Under the pieces are notes generated by a model. It was not told the DNA's origin and ran no database searches. It was given only the letters and a program-made list of their open reading frames with translations. From Rivularia sp034931125 (GTDB lineage Bacteria; Cyanobacteriota; Cyanobacteriia; Cyanobacteriales; Nostocaceae): DNA of 64,000 nt. The position numbers and the translations under genes were made by a program. Positions 1 through 8,056 of this stretch are shown here, piece by piece (the first letter of the stretch is position 1; every line of letters begins with the position of its first letter). The stretch is from positions 1 through 64,000 of the forward strand of contig NZ_JAYGHM010000016.1 of NCBI RefSeq assembly GCF_034931125.1, written 5' to 3'.

Positions 1-50
1 GATTCGTTAAAATTAACAACACAATATTCATCGTCTCCTTAAAATATCGC

Positions 51-122
51 TGTTGGGTTACGACACGATTAATTTATTTTCTCGTTACAAAACAAATTAT
101 TTTCGTGTCTAACCCAACCTAC
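51..122 (+). repeat. Palindromic dispersed element, copy 1
   Basis: About 72 bp. The left end tgttgggttacgacacg and the right end cgtgtctaacccaacctac are imperfect inverted repeats of each other, so the unit can fold into a long hairpin. Two more copies lie at 196-266 (opposite orientation) and 1669-1740. The look is that of a small non-coding mobile hairpin. Confidence 0.7.
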
Positions 123-195
123 GCACTGAGAAACGCGCAGAAAGAAATTGAGAAGATTAAAGGGCAAATGGCGATCGCTAAATCCGACAGTAGTT

Positions 196-266
196 GTAGG
201 TTGGGTTAGACGGACAAATAATATTGAGCATAAATGTAGAGAATTGAATTCCGTCGTAACCCAACA
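196..266 (-). repeat. Palindromic dispersed element, copy 2
   Basis: Starts gtaggttgggttagac and ends cgtaacccaaca, which is the reverse-complement layout of the element at 51-122. The loop differs, so similarity is strongest in the stem arms. It accounts for the apparent open reading frame on the plus strand here. Confidence 0.65.
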
Positions 267-323
267 TTATAATTTGTGGGTAATAAGAGCATATAAATTA
301 ATATTTTTGTTATCCAAGGTTTA

Positions 324-518
324 TCAACGATTGAGCTTGACATCTATCAGTACACCAGCCCAATCACCATCTTGTGTGTTTACAAGTACATAAAGTTCAC
401 CCCTCTGGGAAACATCCCAAATAAAAGGTTTTAAACTACCTCTTTCGTCGTCTGAAAATACTAACCCTTGTGTAAACGATTTCAAATTGGCAAGTAATTC
501 TGCATTATGGGATTTCAT
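324..518 (-). CDS. Small protein resembling nuclease A inhibitor (NuiA-like), short form
   Basis: Encodes 64 residues. The start (LLANLKSFTQGLVFSDDE) resembles the N-terminal helix and following strand of cyanobacterial NuiA nuclease inhibitors, and the end (ELYVLVNTQDGDWAGVLI) resembles their last strands (VYVIG-x-x-AG-x-L-AGI). Full NuiA proteins are about 135 residues, so the middle is missing: this is either a natural mini version or an internally deleted remnant. The assignment is from remembered family features only. No nuclease gene lies beside it; the nearest neighbours are a toxin-antitoxin pair transcribed the other way. It could also be an unrelated small protein. Confidence 0.35.
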   Translation of the reverse strand: MKSHNAELLANLKSFTQGLVFSDDERGSLKPFIWDVSQRGELYVLVNTQDGDWAGVLIDVKLNR

Positions 519-638
519 AATGTATTGTTAAAGAGTAATATTTTGTTAATTAGCCCATATAGTAATATTGTACTATATTATTGTGGTTCTTGATTATAAT
601 AGTATTTGTAAGTAGTACAAGGATTTGCGGGTCTGAGT

Positions 639-1229
639 ATGAATAATCCTGTAGATGTGGCTCGCTACTTTATTATCAGAGCTTATGAGGACGGCATAGA
701 AGCTGAAATGACCAATATGAAGGTTCAGAAGCTTTTATATTACGCCCAGAGTTTGCATTTGGCGCTGTACGATGAGCCATTGTTTGATGATGAAATCCAA
801 GCATGGCGGTATGGTCCGGTATGTCCGCCTGCTTATCGATTTTACAGCGAATTTGAAGCAAAACAATTACCTATTCCTGAAAAAGAAGAATCCTTAAAAG
901 CAATACCGGAAGAAAAAAAAGTATTGCTAGAGGAAGTTTGGGAATATTTTGGTGGTTATCATGCTTATAGCTTGAGTGGTATGACTCATGGAGAGTTCCC
1001 TTGGAAGAAAGCTCGCAAAGGTTTAACACCTCAAGCAGCTTCAAAGGAACCAATTCTTCTTGAAGATATGAAAGCATTGGGTTATAAAAAGCTTGATTTG
1101 ATAGAGCGGGAGCATCCTGCGTATGAACCTGTAATGTCTAAAATCTTGCAGGATGCTTTAACTGAAGAACCTTGCGATCGCGTTGGAAAAGGAGAGGTGT
1201 ATGACTGGCTCAACTCCCTTCTCGATTGA
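639..1229 (+). CDS. Panacea (DUF4065/SocA-type) domain antitoxin
   Basis: A 196-residue protein with the hallmark Panacea start: VARYFI near residue 8, then MTNMKVQKLLYYAQ at about 24-37 and the DDEIQAWRYGPVCPPAY segment at about 50-66. This domain is found in Caulobacter SocA, an adaptor-type antitoxin, and in the PanA antitoxins that pair with many unrelated toxins. Its stop codon overlaps the start of the next gene by 29 bp, a classic toxin-antitoxin layout with the antitoxin first. The Panacea call is firm. That it neutralises the downstream protein is inferred from the overlap. Confidence 0.8.
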   Translation: MNNPVDVARYFIIRAYEDGIEAEMTNMKVQKLLYYAQSLHLALYDEPLFDDEIQAWRYGPVCPPAYRFYSEFEAKQLPIPEKEESLKAIPEEKKVLLEEVWEYFGGYHAYSLSGMTHGEFPWKKARKGLTPQAASKEPILLEDMKALGYKKLDLIEREHPAYEPVMSKILQDALTEEPCDRVGKGEVYDWLNSLLD

Positions 1230-1578
1230 TAAAACAGGTAACTTTAAGCGCTCATTTAAGAAACTTGCGAAGCTTTACGGGAATGATTTTATTGAGATTG
1301 TTGCTGAAATATTGGAAAATTTGATTGAAGACCAATATCCAATAAAGTCTCGTCAAGAACCTTTACCTGGAAAAATTAAATTACCAGAAGGTTGGACATT
1401 TCACAAATTAGAATTTAAATATGGAAAAGGTGCTTCCGGGCAAATTAGATTAATGTATTTAGTGAATGATATAGACTATATTATTAAACCTATGTGGATT
1501 TACAGCCACGAACAGTTTGCAAAACGTCCTGGTGATAAAGAATTGAAAGATGTTATCAAAGATATTTTTGAAATCTAA
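1201..1578 (+). CDS. RelE/ParE-like toxin partner of the Panacea antitoxin
   Basis: About 125 residues from the ATG at 1201, which is preceded by a strong AAGGAGAGG ribosome-binding site; a TTG at 1183 is an alternative but lies before that site. The chain reads like a small RelE/ParE-fold toxin: an N-terminal helix with FKRSFKKLAKLYG, a central GKIKLPEGWTFHKLEFKYG strand region, QIRLMYLV and a terminal helix KELKDVIKDIF. The arginine in QIRLMY sits where RelE-type proteins often carry a conserved basic residue. It overlaps the upstream antitoxin gene, so the two should be co-translated. Target (ribosome-bound mRNA or gyrase) cannot be told from sequence. Confidence 0.65.
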   Translation: MTGSTPFSIDKTGNFKRSFKKLAKLYGNDFIEIVAEILENLIEDQYPIKSRQEPLPGKIKLPEGWTFHKLEFKYGKGASGQIRLMYLVNDIDYIIKPMWIYSHEQFAKRPGDKELKDVIKDIFEI

Positions 1579-1668
1579 CTTTTAAAATATCTTATATCCT
1601 TAAGAAAAAACTCTGCGCTCCTCCGCGTCATTCTGCGTTTAAATACATATTTTTCCCCAAAATATCGA

Positions 1669-1740
1669 TGTTGAGTTACAACACGATAAAACCATTTACT
1701 CGTCATCAACTAATTTATTTTCGTGTCTAACCCAACCTAC
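1669..1740 (+). repeat. Palindromic dispersed element, copy 3
   Basis: Same arms as at 51-122 (tgttgagttacaacacga ... cgtgtctaacccaacctac), with a different loop. It lies in the gap between the toxin gene and glbN, which otherwise shows no gene. Confidence 0.7.
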
Positions 1741-1833
1741 AAGAAATAAAAAAAGGGATGCTCATCACAACCCCTTCCTAAAAACAAAATATTCACCATC
1801 TACCCAAAATACTGATATCGGGTTAAATAATAC

Positions 1834-2190
1834 TTACTTATTCAAAATAGCAGGCTTTAATTTTTCAACCGCTTCCATTGCTGCTTTTGTGTCATCAGCA
1901 GATACTCCAGATGCAGTCATCGAATTAGCTAAATGCTTGGTAATCGCATCAAAATGTGGTTGCTGTAAACCCATTCCCGTGTGTGTTTGATCCATGCTGC
2001 GACCTTTATAGTCTTTAGGACCACCAAGAATCAGAGAAAAGAAACCAATTTGATGATTACGCTGTTTTTCCATATCAGTACCGGAGAAAAACCCGCTGAC
2101 GCTGCTATCTTCTAGAATGCGTTTGTGAAAATCATCGACGACTTTCTCAATAGTTGGCTGTCCGCCAATTTTTTCGTATAGTGTACTCAT
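1834..2190 (-). CDS. glbN: Group I truncated hemoglobin (cyanoglobin)
   Basis: A 118-residue trHbN-type globin, full length for the family. Visible landmarks are LYEKIGGQPTIEKVVDDFH at the N-terminus, the FFSGTDM-KQRNHQIGFF region of the B-E helices, and the MDQTHTGM segment holding the probable proximal heme histidine, followed by LQQPHFDAITKHL and the ending AILNK shared with Nostoc cyanoglobins. Group I globins bind oxygen and nitric oxide; cyanobacterial ones are linked to nitric oxide or reactive nitrogen defence. Unlike Synechocystis GlbN it shows no extra C-terminal histidine for covalent heme attachment. It is a single gene with no operon partner. Confidence 0.92.
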   Translation of the reverse strand: MSTLYEKIGGQPTIEKVVDDFHKRILEDSSVSGFFSGTDMEKQRNHQIGFFSLILGGPKDYKGRSMDQTHTGMGLQQPHFDAITKHLANSMTASGVSADDTKAAMEAVEKLKPAILNK

Positions 2191-2941
2191 TTCCTGTTCC
2201 TTTGAAGCGAATATGTACAGTGTTGAAGTACCGACACTAATCTACTTAGGATGTAAATTTCGATTTTGTGACCGAAGTGTTGGTTAATCAGGAGCAACAC
2301 TTTTGATTGTCATTGCGATCGCGATTTCATGACTAAGTTTGAGGTTAGTATGTTTAACTAGCTTTTAGATTCTAGTTATTTTCAGAAATTTTCGATACCT
2401 GCATGGATGTTTTGAGATTTTACAGGATCGCATTTGGGGATAATTTCTCGAAATTTTTCTTTGGTAAATTCCAGAATTTCATCCTCCCTTAATTACCCTA
2501 TCGCATTAGCAAAGCTTTGACGACAGTGACGCATCGTTTTCATGTTACCAGCATACTGATGTTGCATTGAAGGGGGTAATTTTGCACGTTTAAATAGTAA
2601 TACGATATTTCTAGATTTATTTATATACAAGTGAGTGAGTCAAATTAAATATAAAACTTCACTCTGACTCCGGCTTCCTTCTCCTTAATAAGGAGAGGGA
2701 TTGAAAAGCCACTGCGTTGCGCGGGTAAGCTGCTACGCATTTAATTTGTATAGTACTAGCGAGCAAGATGCATGTCCTTACGGACACGCTGCGCTACCGC
2801 ACTACAACCTTTTCAAATTTTCGCATTATCTAATTTAGCTGCACATCAGCTTAGTAGCGTGGTGAGGTCTTATCTTATTCACAAAAAAAAGGGCTGCTCA
2901 CCACAACCCTTTTCAAAAGATAAAATGTTAATTTGAAGCGA
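2191..2941. other. Gene-poor spacer with a decayed repeat
   Basis: No gene seen in 750 bp. From about 2680 to 2880 it holds pieces (cttaataaggagagggattg, gccactgcgttgcgcgggt, tggtgaggtcttatctta) that recur at about 3699-3783, so the two sites carry copies of one dispersed element. The left part holds one GCGATCGC octamer and nothing else recognisable. Confidence 0.5.
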
Positions 2942-3319
2942 TTAAAACAATCTGAAAATAAATGGATAGCTGAATGGTTCATCCGAATTACCAAAGCAGT
3001 GCAACAAAGCCCAAATTGTTAATCCCCAATGTATTAAAAATCCAAACGCAACAACTGGGAAAAGTAAAAATCCGACAATACCGAAAGTGAGAAAAGATAA
3101 AATCGCAATTGGAACTCCAATTAAAGTTGCCCAAAACCAAACATTGAAGTGAAAATTAATCGATTCTTTAGCATTATTTTTAACAATTGGATCGTCGGAA
3201 GTAAAATAAATCGCAATTGGAACGCCAATAGATAATAATGTTGTACTAAAGAATATCGACCCGTGAGCCAAACTCGATAGCAGTTTACGTTTATCTGAAT
3301 TGTATGGAACTTCTTGCAT
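2942..3319 (-). CDS. DUF4870 domain membrane protein
   Basis: A 125-residue protein with the DUF4870/Tic20-like layout: a short hydrophilic start with KRKLLSSLAHGS, a first hydrophobic segment (FFSTTLLSIGVPIAIYF), the polar signature VKNNAKESINFHFN at about 46-59, and two closely spaced membrane segments (FWATLIGVPIAILSFL and FLLFPVVAFGFLIHWGL). The family is widespread and of unknown function. It sits alone between repeat-rich spacers, with no operon partner. Confidence 0.8.
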   Translation of the reverse strand: MQEVPYNSDKRKLLSSLAHGSIFFSTTLLSIGVPIAIYFTSDDPIVKNNAKESINFHFNVWFWATLIGVPIAILSFLTFGIVGFLLFPVVAFGFLIHWGLTIWALLHCFGNSDEPFSYPFIFRLF

Positions 3320-3491
3320 CTTCTCGATTCCTCAATTTGCTTTATTAATTAGATTTTAACGATTATATTGTCAGATTAGTATTGAAGTTTACCGTACTTG
3401 AGTATTTTACAACTTTTCCCTAAAACGACTAAGTTGTAAATAATAAGTTGATTATTGCCTAGGAGGTTTACCGAACCGTTACATAATAAAT

Positions 3492-3698
3492 GGACGAAAA
3501 ACTAACAAACAAAAAAACCCTTACCCAACCTTATCCTTACCTTGGGCTGCTTGGATTATTGCCCGACTTGGTGGTTATAAGGGCTATAGTTCTCAGAAAC
3601 CTCCTGGAATTGCTACTCTAGCTCGTGGACTTAATCAATTTGAGTCGCTCTTTTATGGCTGGAAACTCGCTCTGGGTATACTTGTGTGTACACCGTAG
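3492..3698 (+). pseudogene. C-terminal remnant of an IS4-family transposase
   Basis: Translation in the frame ending at the TAG of 3696-3698 gives LPWAAWIIARLGGYKGY, then KPPGIATLARGLNQF and FYGWKLALG. That is the conserved C-terminus of IS4-group transposases (WxxARLGG...GxxxLxRGLxxL). No start codon, catalytic DDE core or terminal inverted repeats are left nearby, so this is a dead fragment. A dispersed hairpin repeat follows immediately, at about 3699-3783. Confidence 0.7.
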
Positions 3699-3783
3699 CC
3701 TTAATAAGGAGAGGGATTGAGAAGCCACTGCGTTGCGCGGGTTTCCCGCGTTGTAGCAAGTGGCATGGTGAGGTCTTATCTTA
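3699..3783 (+). repeat. Dispersed repeat shared with 2680-2880
   Basis: Shares taataaggagagggattg, gccactgcgttgcgcgggt and tggtgaggtcttatctta with the spacer at about 2680-2880. It starts at the end of the transposase remnant. Function unknown. Confidence 0.55.
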
Positions 3784-3981
3784 TATTTAATTATGCCTAT
3801 CTCCTTAGACATCCTTGCCCGTTTTAATTAATTTAAGAATGTTGCATACGGATATTGGCTTAGTAAGATATAGGCATATATATTTAGAAAAAATCAGAAA
3901 TATTCCTTTCACGGTCTTTCTTTTGTTAAAAGAGTTACGGAGAGAGGTTTCGGATTATAGATTAAATATTAGGTAATTATT

Positions 3982-5118
3982 TTGAAAGTACCTGTGAATA
4001 AAGAAAATACAGCCTTGAATAATCTAATTGAAATCGCCAGTCAATTTGAAGCACCAGGCAAGATTGTCAAAGTCGAGGAATTTGGACATGGTAATATTAA
4101 CGGCACTTTTCTTGTTACCTTAGATTCCGTAGCAGAAAAGCACTTTATCTTACAACGCATCAATCAAAACGTGTTTCGTCAACCCGAATTGGTCATGCGG
4201 AATATGAGTACTTTTACGAATCATGTGCGTCAACGTTTACAACATTCCCCCCTAACTTCAAATCGTCGCTGGGAAGTACCAAGAGTATTGTTAACCCAAA
4301 GCGATCAAGACCACTTTATTGATACGGAAAATTCATTTTGGCGGGCAATTGGTTTCATTGATAATGCCGAAACGTTTGATATTATTAAAGACAATAAACA
4401 CGCGAGTGAAATCGGTTACGCTCTGGGAATGTTTCATAACTTAATTGGCGATTTACCAGTAGATAAATTAGCCGATACTCTACCGGGATTTCACGTTACA
4501 CCCAACTATTTAAAACAGTACGAAAGTGTAGAGCAGCTATATCATAAATCGGACAAATCCCCAGAAGTTAAATACTGCTTGCAATTTGTCGATCGCCGTA
4601 AAATTTGGGCCCACGTTTTGGAAAATGCGCGATCGCAAGGACATCTTAGTTTACGTCCCATCCACGGCGACCCAAAGGTAAATAACGTGATGATTGATAC
4701 TTACAACGGACAAGCTATCAGTATTATCGACTTGGATACTGTTAAACCTGGACTGGTGCATTACGATATCGGCGATTGTTTGCGCTGCGGTTGCAATCCT
4801 CTGGGAGAAGAAACAGAACATTGGGATATGGTAACTTTTGAAACTGATATCTGTCAGTCACTTTTAAGTGGTTATCTTCGTGTAGCACAAGATTTTCTTA
4901 CCAAAAATGATTATATATATATCTACGATGCGATTCGTTTAATTGCTTTTGAATTGGGACTGCGATTTTTTACCGATTATTTGGCTGGTAATGTTTATTT
5001 TAAGGTTAAATACCCAGAACACAATCTTGCTAGAGCTTTAGTTCAGTTCAAGCTAACTGAAAGTATTGAAATGCAAGAAAATGCAATTCGGGAAATTATC
5101 TCAAGTTTTAATAATTAG
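3982..5118 (+). CDS. APH-fold phosphotransferase, probable sugar (N-acetylhexosamine) kinase
   Basis: A 378-residue kinase of the aminoglycoside-phosphotransferase/choline-kinase fold. Visible are an N-terminal FGHGNINGTFLV nucleotide loop, the lysine-equivalent strand HFILQRIN, the catalytic loop IHGDPKVNNVM at about 226-236 (Asp as base, Asn as metal ligand) and the metal aspartate in IIDLDT. The pattern GxGNINxTF...LQRIN resembles NahK-type N-acetylhexosamine 1-kinases rather than antibiotic kinases. The start is a TTG with no clear ribosome-binding site, and the next in-frame ATG would cut off the nucleotide loop. It stands alone; an AGE epimerase and an alpha-mannosidase are in the wider neighbourhood but in no shared operon. 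Confidence 0.7.
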   Translation: MKVPVNKENTALNNLIEIASQFEAPGKIVKVEEFGHGNINGTFLVTLDSVAEKHFILQRINQNVFRQPELVMRNMSTFTNHVRQRLQHSPLTSNRRWEVPRVLLTQSDQDHFIDTENSFWRAIGFIDNAETFDIIKDNKHASEIGYALGMFHNLIGDLPVDKLADTLPGFHVTPNYLKQYESVEQLYHKSDKSPEVKYCLQFVDRRKIWAHVLENARSQGHLSLRPIHGDPKVNNVMIDTYNGQAISIIDLDTVKPGLVHYDIGDCLRCGCNPLGEETEHWDMVTFETDICQSLLSGYLRVAQDFLTKNDYIYIYDAIRLIAFELGLRFFTDYLAGNVYFKVKYPEHNLARALVQFKLTESIEMQENAIREIISSFNN

Positions 5119-5267
5119 TTTTCTACGTATATGTATAAATAAAGACAGTATCGCTGTCAATGCATTGCGATCGCTATTCTTAAATATTAATTGCTCGACA
5201 TCTAATCAAAATTAATTGAATTATGTTAATCTAAATAGCGATAAAAGCGTTATATTATGACGTTTTT

Positions 5268-5843
5268 ATGTTTAAAAGGTCAAAATTATCAGATTATCTC
5301 GCTAATCCTATGAGGAATCACGCTTTTTCGTTACAGCCATTTGAGCCACCAAAAATTGATTTGCAGATTACAGGTGAAATCACCAGGCTAAATCATACAT
5401 TAACTCTCAATTACGCGCTCAAAGGTGATTTAGAGAAAATAGAAATTCCGACTACAGTAGATATCCCAACTCGTAAAGATCGACTTTGGGAAACAACCTG
5501 TTTTGAGCTTTTTCTCGGCAAGCATAATTATACTCACTATTGGGAGTTTAATCTTTCCCCAAGTGGAGATTGGAATATTTATCGCTTTGAAAGATATCGA
5601 GAAGTAATGGAATTAGAGCATAGAGTTATAATTCTTCCTTTTAATGTTATACGCGATTCTAATTCTCTATTTTTGGAATTAGAATTTAATATGCAGTGTT
5701 TGACTTCTATAGACAGAAATTTCGATGTTTCTATTACTACTGTGATTAAGCATAAAACTGGAGATACTAGTTATTGGGCCGTAAAGCATTGTGGTGAAAA
5801 AGCGGATTTTCATCTGCGAGATAGCTTTTTATTTTACGTGTAA
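5268..5843 (+). CDS. DOMON-like domain protein
   Basis: A 191-residue protein matching the cyanobacterial DOMON-like family: repeated beta-strands with the signature RLWETTCFELFLG at about 71-83, then YWEFNLSPSGDWNIYRFERYR at about 91-111. That layout is also seen in carbohydrate- or heme-binding DOMON domains. There is no signal peptide, so it is predicted cytosolic. The first residues (MFKRSKLSDYLANPM) are basic and might not be translated; the Met at residue 15 is a possible start. Role unknown. Confidence 0.65.
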   Translation: MFKRSKLSDYLANPMRNHAFSLQPFEPPKIDLQITGEITRLNHTLTLNYALKGDLEKIEIPTTVDIPTRKDRLWETTCFELFLGKHNYTHYWEFNLSPSGDWNIYRFERYREVMELEHRVIILPFNVIRDSNSLFLELEFNMQCLTSIDRNFDVSITTVIKHKTGDTSYWAVKHCGEKADFHLRDSFLFYV

Positions 5844-5919
5844 TCTAGTTCTATAGATACGCGATCGCTATTCATAATTAAAGTTCCCTATTTTTGACTA
5901 TTATCGTAATTAATATTCA

Positions 5920-6906
5920 TCAATCGCCAAACATTCGATCAATATTATCCCCCATTGAAGCACCATGACGAGAATTGACTCGCAATGATGTCTGATTTGC
6001 AGACAAATTGTAAGTTAAAGGTTCAGTTTTAAATAAATTTTCTTGTCCTTCTTCTACTAAATTTTCAGCTTGTAATTCCATCACAGCTTTAATTGCGGTA
6101 ATTCTTTCTTCAACGGTGGGATGATTTTCATCGAATTCAACTCCTGGAGTCCGATTAAGTATTAACATTGCCCGTAAACATCCTTCCCGATCAAAACCTG
6201 CTTTTACAGAAGCAAGATAAGCAAGTTTATCGGCTTCAAATTCGTTTTCTCTACTTTGTTTTGTAATACTCTCTTCTAATTCTGCCGTCTTTTGCTCTAC
6301 AATTGCGTTGATTTGCTTTTGTGCTTTTCTAAATCTTCTATTATTTTGATTATCTAAAACACCACCAACAACGGTACCAATAGCCCCTCCAATCACCCGT
6401 CTGACAACAAAATCACCTACTGCTGTAACTGGAGATATTTTTTCTCTACTTAAAACTTGTTTTTCTGCTTCTTGTTGAATCTCAGCAATCAACTGTACTT
6501 TTTCTAAATTACTAACAACTTGATGACGTTGTTTATGATGTACCATTTCGTGACTAATTATACAGGCTAAAGCTGAAGTATCGCCGCCTAATTGTTCTAA
6601 TACACCATTATAAATAGGGATTAAATTTGAATTTTGAGTGAATGCTTGAGTATCATATTTAGCAACTCTAACAATTTGCCAAGGACGGGTATCGTATTCA
6701 TTTGCACGCGCTATTCTATCTACTATCCGGTAAAGTGCATAAAAGTCCGGAGGTAGTTGTGTTTTTGCGTTTTGGTAAATAGAGTTAGTCTCCGAAGCTG
6801 CCGCTATTTTGGTTGTTAATGCAGTGGAGAACAGCAAGCACAAGCAAGTTAGAGTTGCTGTCAATTTGGTTTTTAATATACTCATTCTTACTGCGTAAAT
6901 ATTCAA
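5920..6906 (-). CDS. Exported M48-family zinc metallopeptidase
   Basis: A 328-residue Ste24/HtpX-type protease with the zinc-binding HEMVHHKQRHQ (HExxH) near residue 118 and the third-ligand motif ENEFEADKLA at about 220-229. A signal peptide precedes the mature part (TLTCLCLLFSTALTTKIAAA). The second Met (6885) gives a more usual signal-peptide start than the first. A glycine-rich hydrophobic stretch (VVRRVIGGAIGTVVGGVL) sits mid-protein and may associate with the membrane. Homologs act in periplasmic or envelope protein quality control. It is divergent from trmO. Confidence 0.85.
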   Translation of the reverse strand: MNIYAVRMSILKTKLTATLTCLCLLFSTALTTKIAAASETNSIYQNAKTQLPPDFYALYRIVDRIARANEYDTRPWQIVRVAKYDTQAFTQNSNLIPIYNGVLEQLGGDTSALACIISHEMVHHKQRHQVVSNLEKVQLIAEIQQEAEKQVLSREKISPVTAVGDFVVRRVIGGAIGTVVGGVLDNQNNRRFRKAQKQINAIVEQKTAELEESITKQSRENEFEADKLAYLASVKAGFDREGCLRAMLILNRTPGVEFDENHPTVEERITAIKAVMELQAENLVEEGQENLFKTEPLTYNLSANQTSLRVNSRHGASMGDNIDRMFGD

Positions 6907-7152
6907 TATAGGTTATTTTTATAACTTTATATTACTGAAGTAACTGCATTATTTATGTGCGTGTAATTACTTAAATAAAATATTTTACGGTTTTTGATTG
7001 TAAGAGGATTTTAGCTGTCATATATGAATGCTCTCATTCAGCTATAGTTAGATTGAACATTAAAGATAATGGCACTTAATAAATATATGCCAAAAAACGA
7101 CGACCGCGAGAACACATTATCGCTGATTTAAGTGTTAATCATGTAGAAAGAT

Positions 7153-7713
7153 ATGCCCAAATTTCCCCCAAAGGACTATATCCAAACTGTTCCCTTTCCT
7201 AGCGACATTACTTTACAACCCATTGGTGTGGTGCATTCACCTTACAAAGAAAGACACGGAACCCCCAGACAGTCGCAACTTCAATCCGCACCGTCAACTT
7301 ACCAACCCGCGATCGCTACAATTGAACTCTTCGATACCATACCCCAAGAAGCGCTCAAGGATATGGAAGGGTTCGAGCGGATTTGGGTAATTGCATGGTT
7401 GCATCTTAATAAACATTGGAATCCCACCGTCATTATTCCACGCGGACCGCGCATTCGTCGCGGAACTCTCGCAACTCGCGCTCCCCATCGTCCCAACCCC
7501 ATCGGACTTAGCGCACCTAAATTAATCAAAATCGAAGGTTTGGTTTTGTATGTAGAAGGAATTGATTTACTCGATGAAACACCCGTATTAGATATTAAAC
7601 CTTATGTAAATTATTGCGATGCTTTCCCCGATGCAAAATGCGGTTATGTCGATCAAATAGAAAACGCTTCCGAGCATGAAACTGATATTTTTGGAAAAAC
7701 TAATCTTAGATAG
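7153..7713 (+). CDS. trmO: tRNA (N6-threonylcarbamoyladenosine-37) methyltransferase TrmO
   Basis: A 186-residue TsaA/TrmO protein. It shows the family start TLQPIGVVHSPYKERHGTPRQ, the core FERIWVIAWLHLN, and the signature RGTLATRAPHRPNPIGLS at about 97-114, followed by LDETPVLDIKPYV. TrmO uses S-adenosylmethionine to methylate the t6A next to the anticodon of threonine tRNAs. The domain is complete and there is no extra C-terminal domain. The first residues (MPKFPPKDYIQTVPFP) are poorly conserved in the family. Confidence 0.92.
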   Translation: MPKFPPKDYIQTVPFPSDITLQPIGVVHSPYKERHGTPRQSQLQSAPSTYQPAIATIELFDTIPQEALKDMEGFERIWVIAWLHLNKHWNPTVIIPRGPRIRRGTLATRAPHRPNPIGLSAPKLIKIEGLVLYVEGIDLLDETPVLDIKPYVNYCDAFPDAKCGYVDQIENASEHETDIFGKTNLR

Positions 7714-7870
7714 ATTTGGCTCTTCCGTACAAGAGGATGCTAACTAAACATTTCAAAATAGGGAATAGGGAATAGAAAATAGTAATAAGAAGCAATATTT
7801 ATCAGTAATATAAAGTTAAAAATCCAATTGTCTTTATATACAGGAATGGCCGCAATTGTCACAAAACCCC

Positions 7871-7937
7871 GGTTGGTGCGTGACACTAAAACCTTATTAT
7901 TGCGTTAAAAATCAAACATAGTGTCACAGCACCCTAC
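7871..7937 (+). repeat. Palindromic hairpin element
   Basis: Arms ggtgcgtgacact and agtgtcacagcacc face each other across a loop of about 32 bp. It lies in the gap between trmO and the epimerase gene and is a typical cyanobacterial intergenic hairpin. No second copy was found in this window. Confidence 0.5.
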
Positions 7938-8056
7938 GAGCAGAATATGCCTTTTTGCTAAGTCCTAATATAGTAAGGATGGAAAAGTTATACTTGTTTC
8001 CTATCCCCAGCAAGGCGATAATTAACTCCATTGATTTTGATTCACGGGTAGAAACG

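Noticed and set aside
148..393. Plus-strand frame of 81 codons
   Set aside because: Composed largely of the palindromic dispersed element (196-266) and low-complexity sequence; antisense to the better-supported minus-strand frame.
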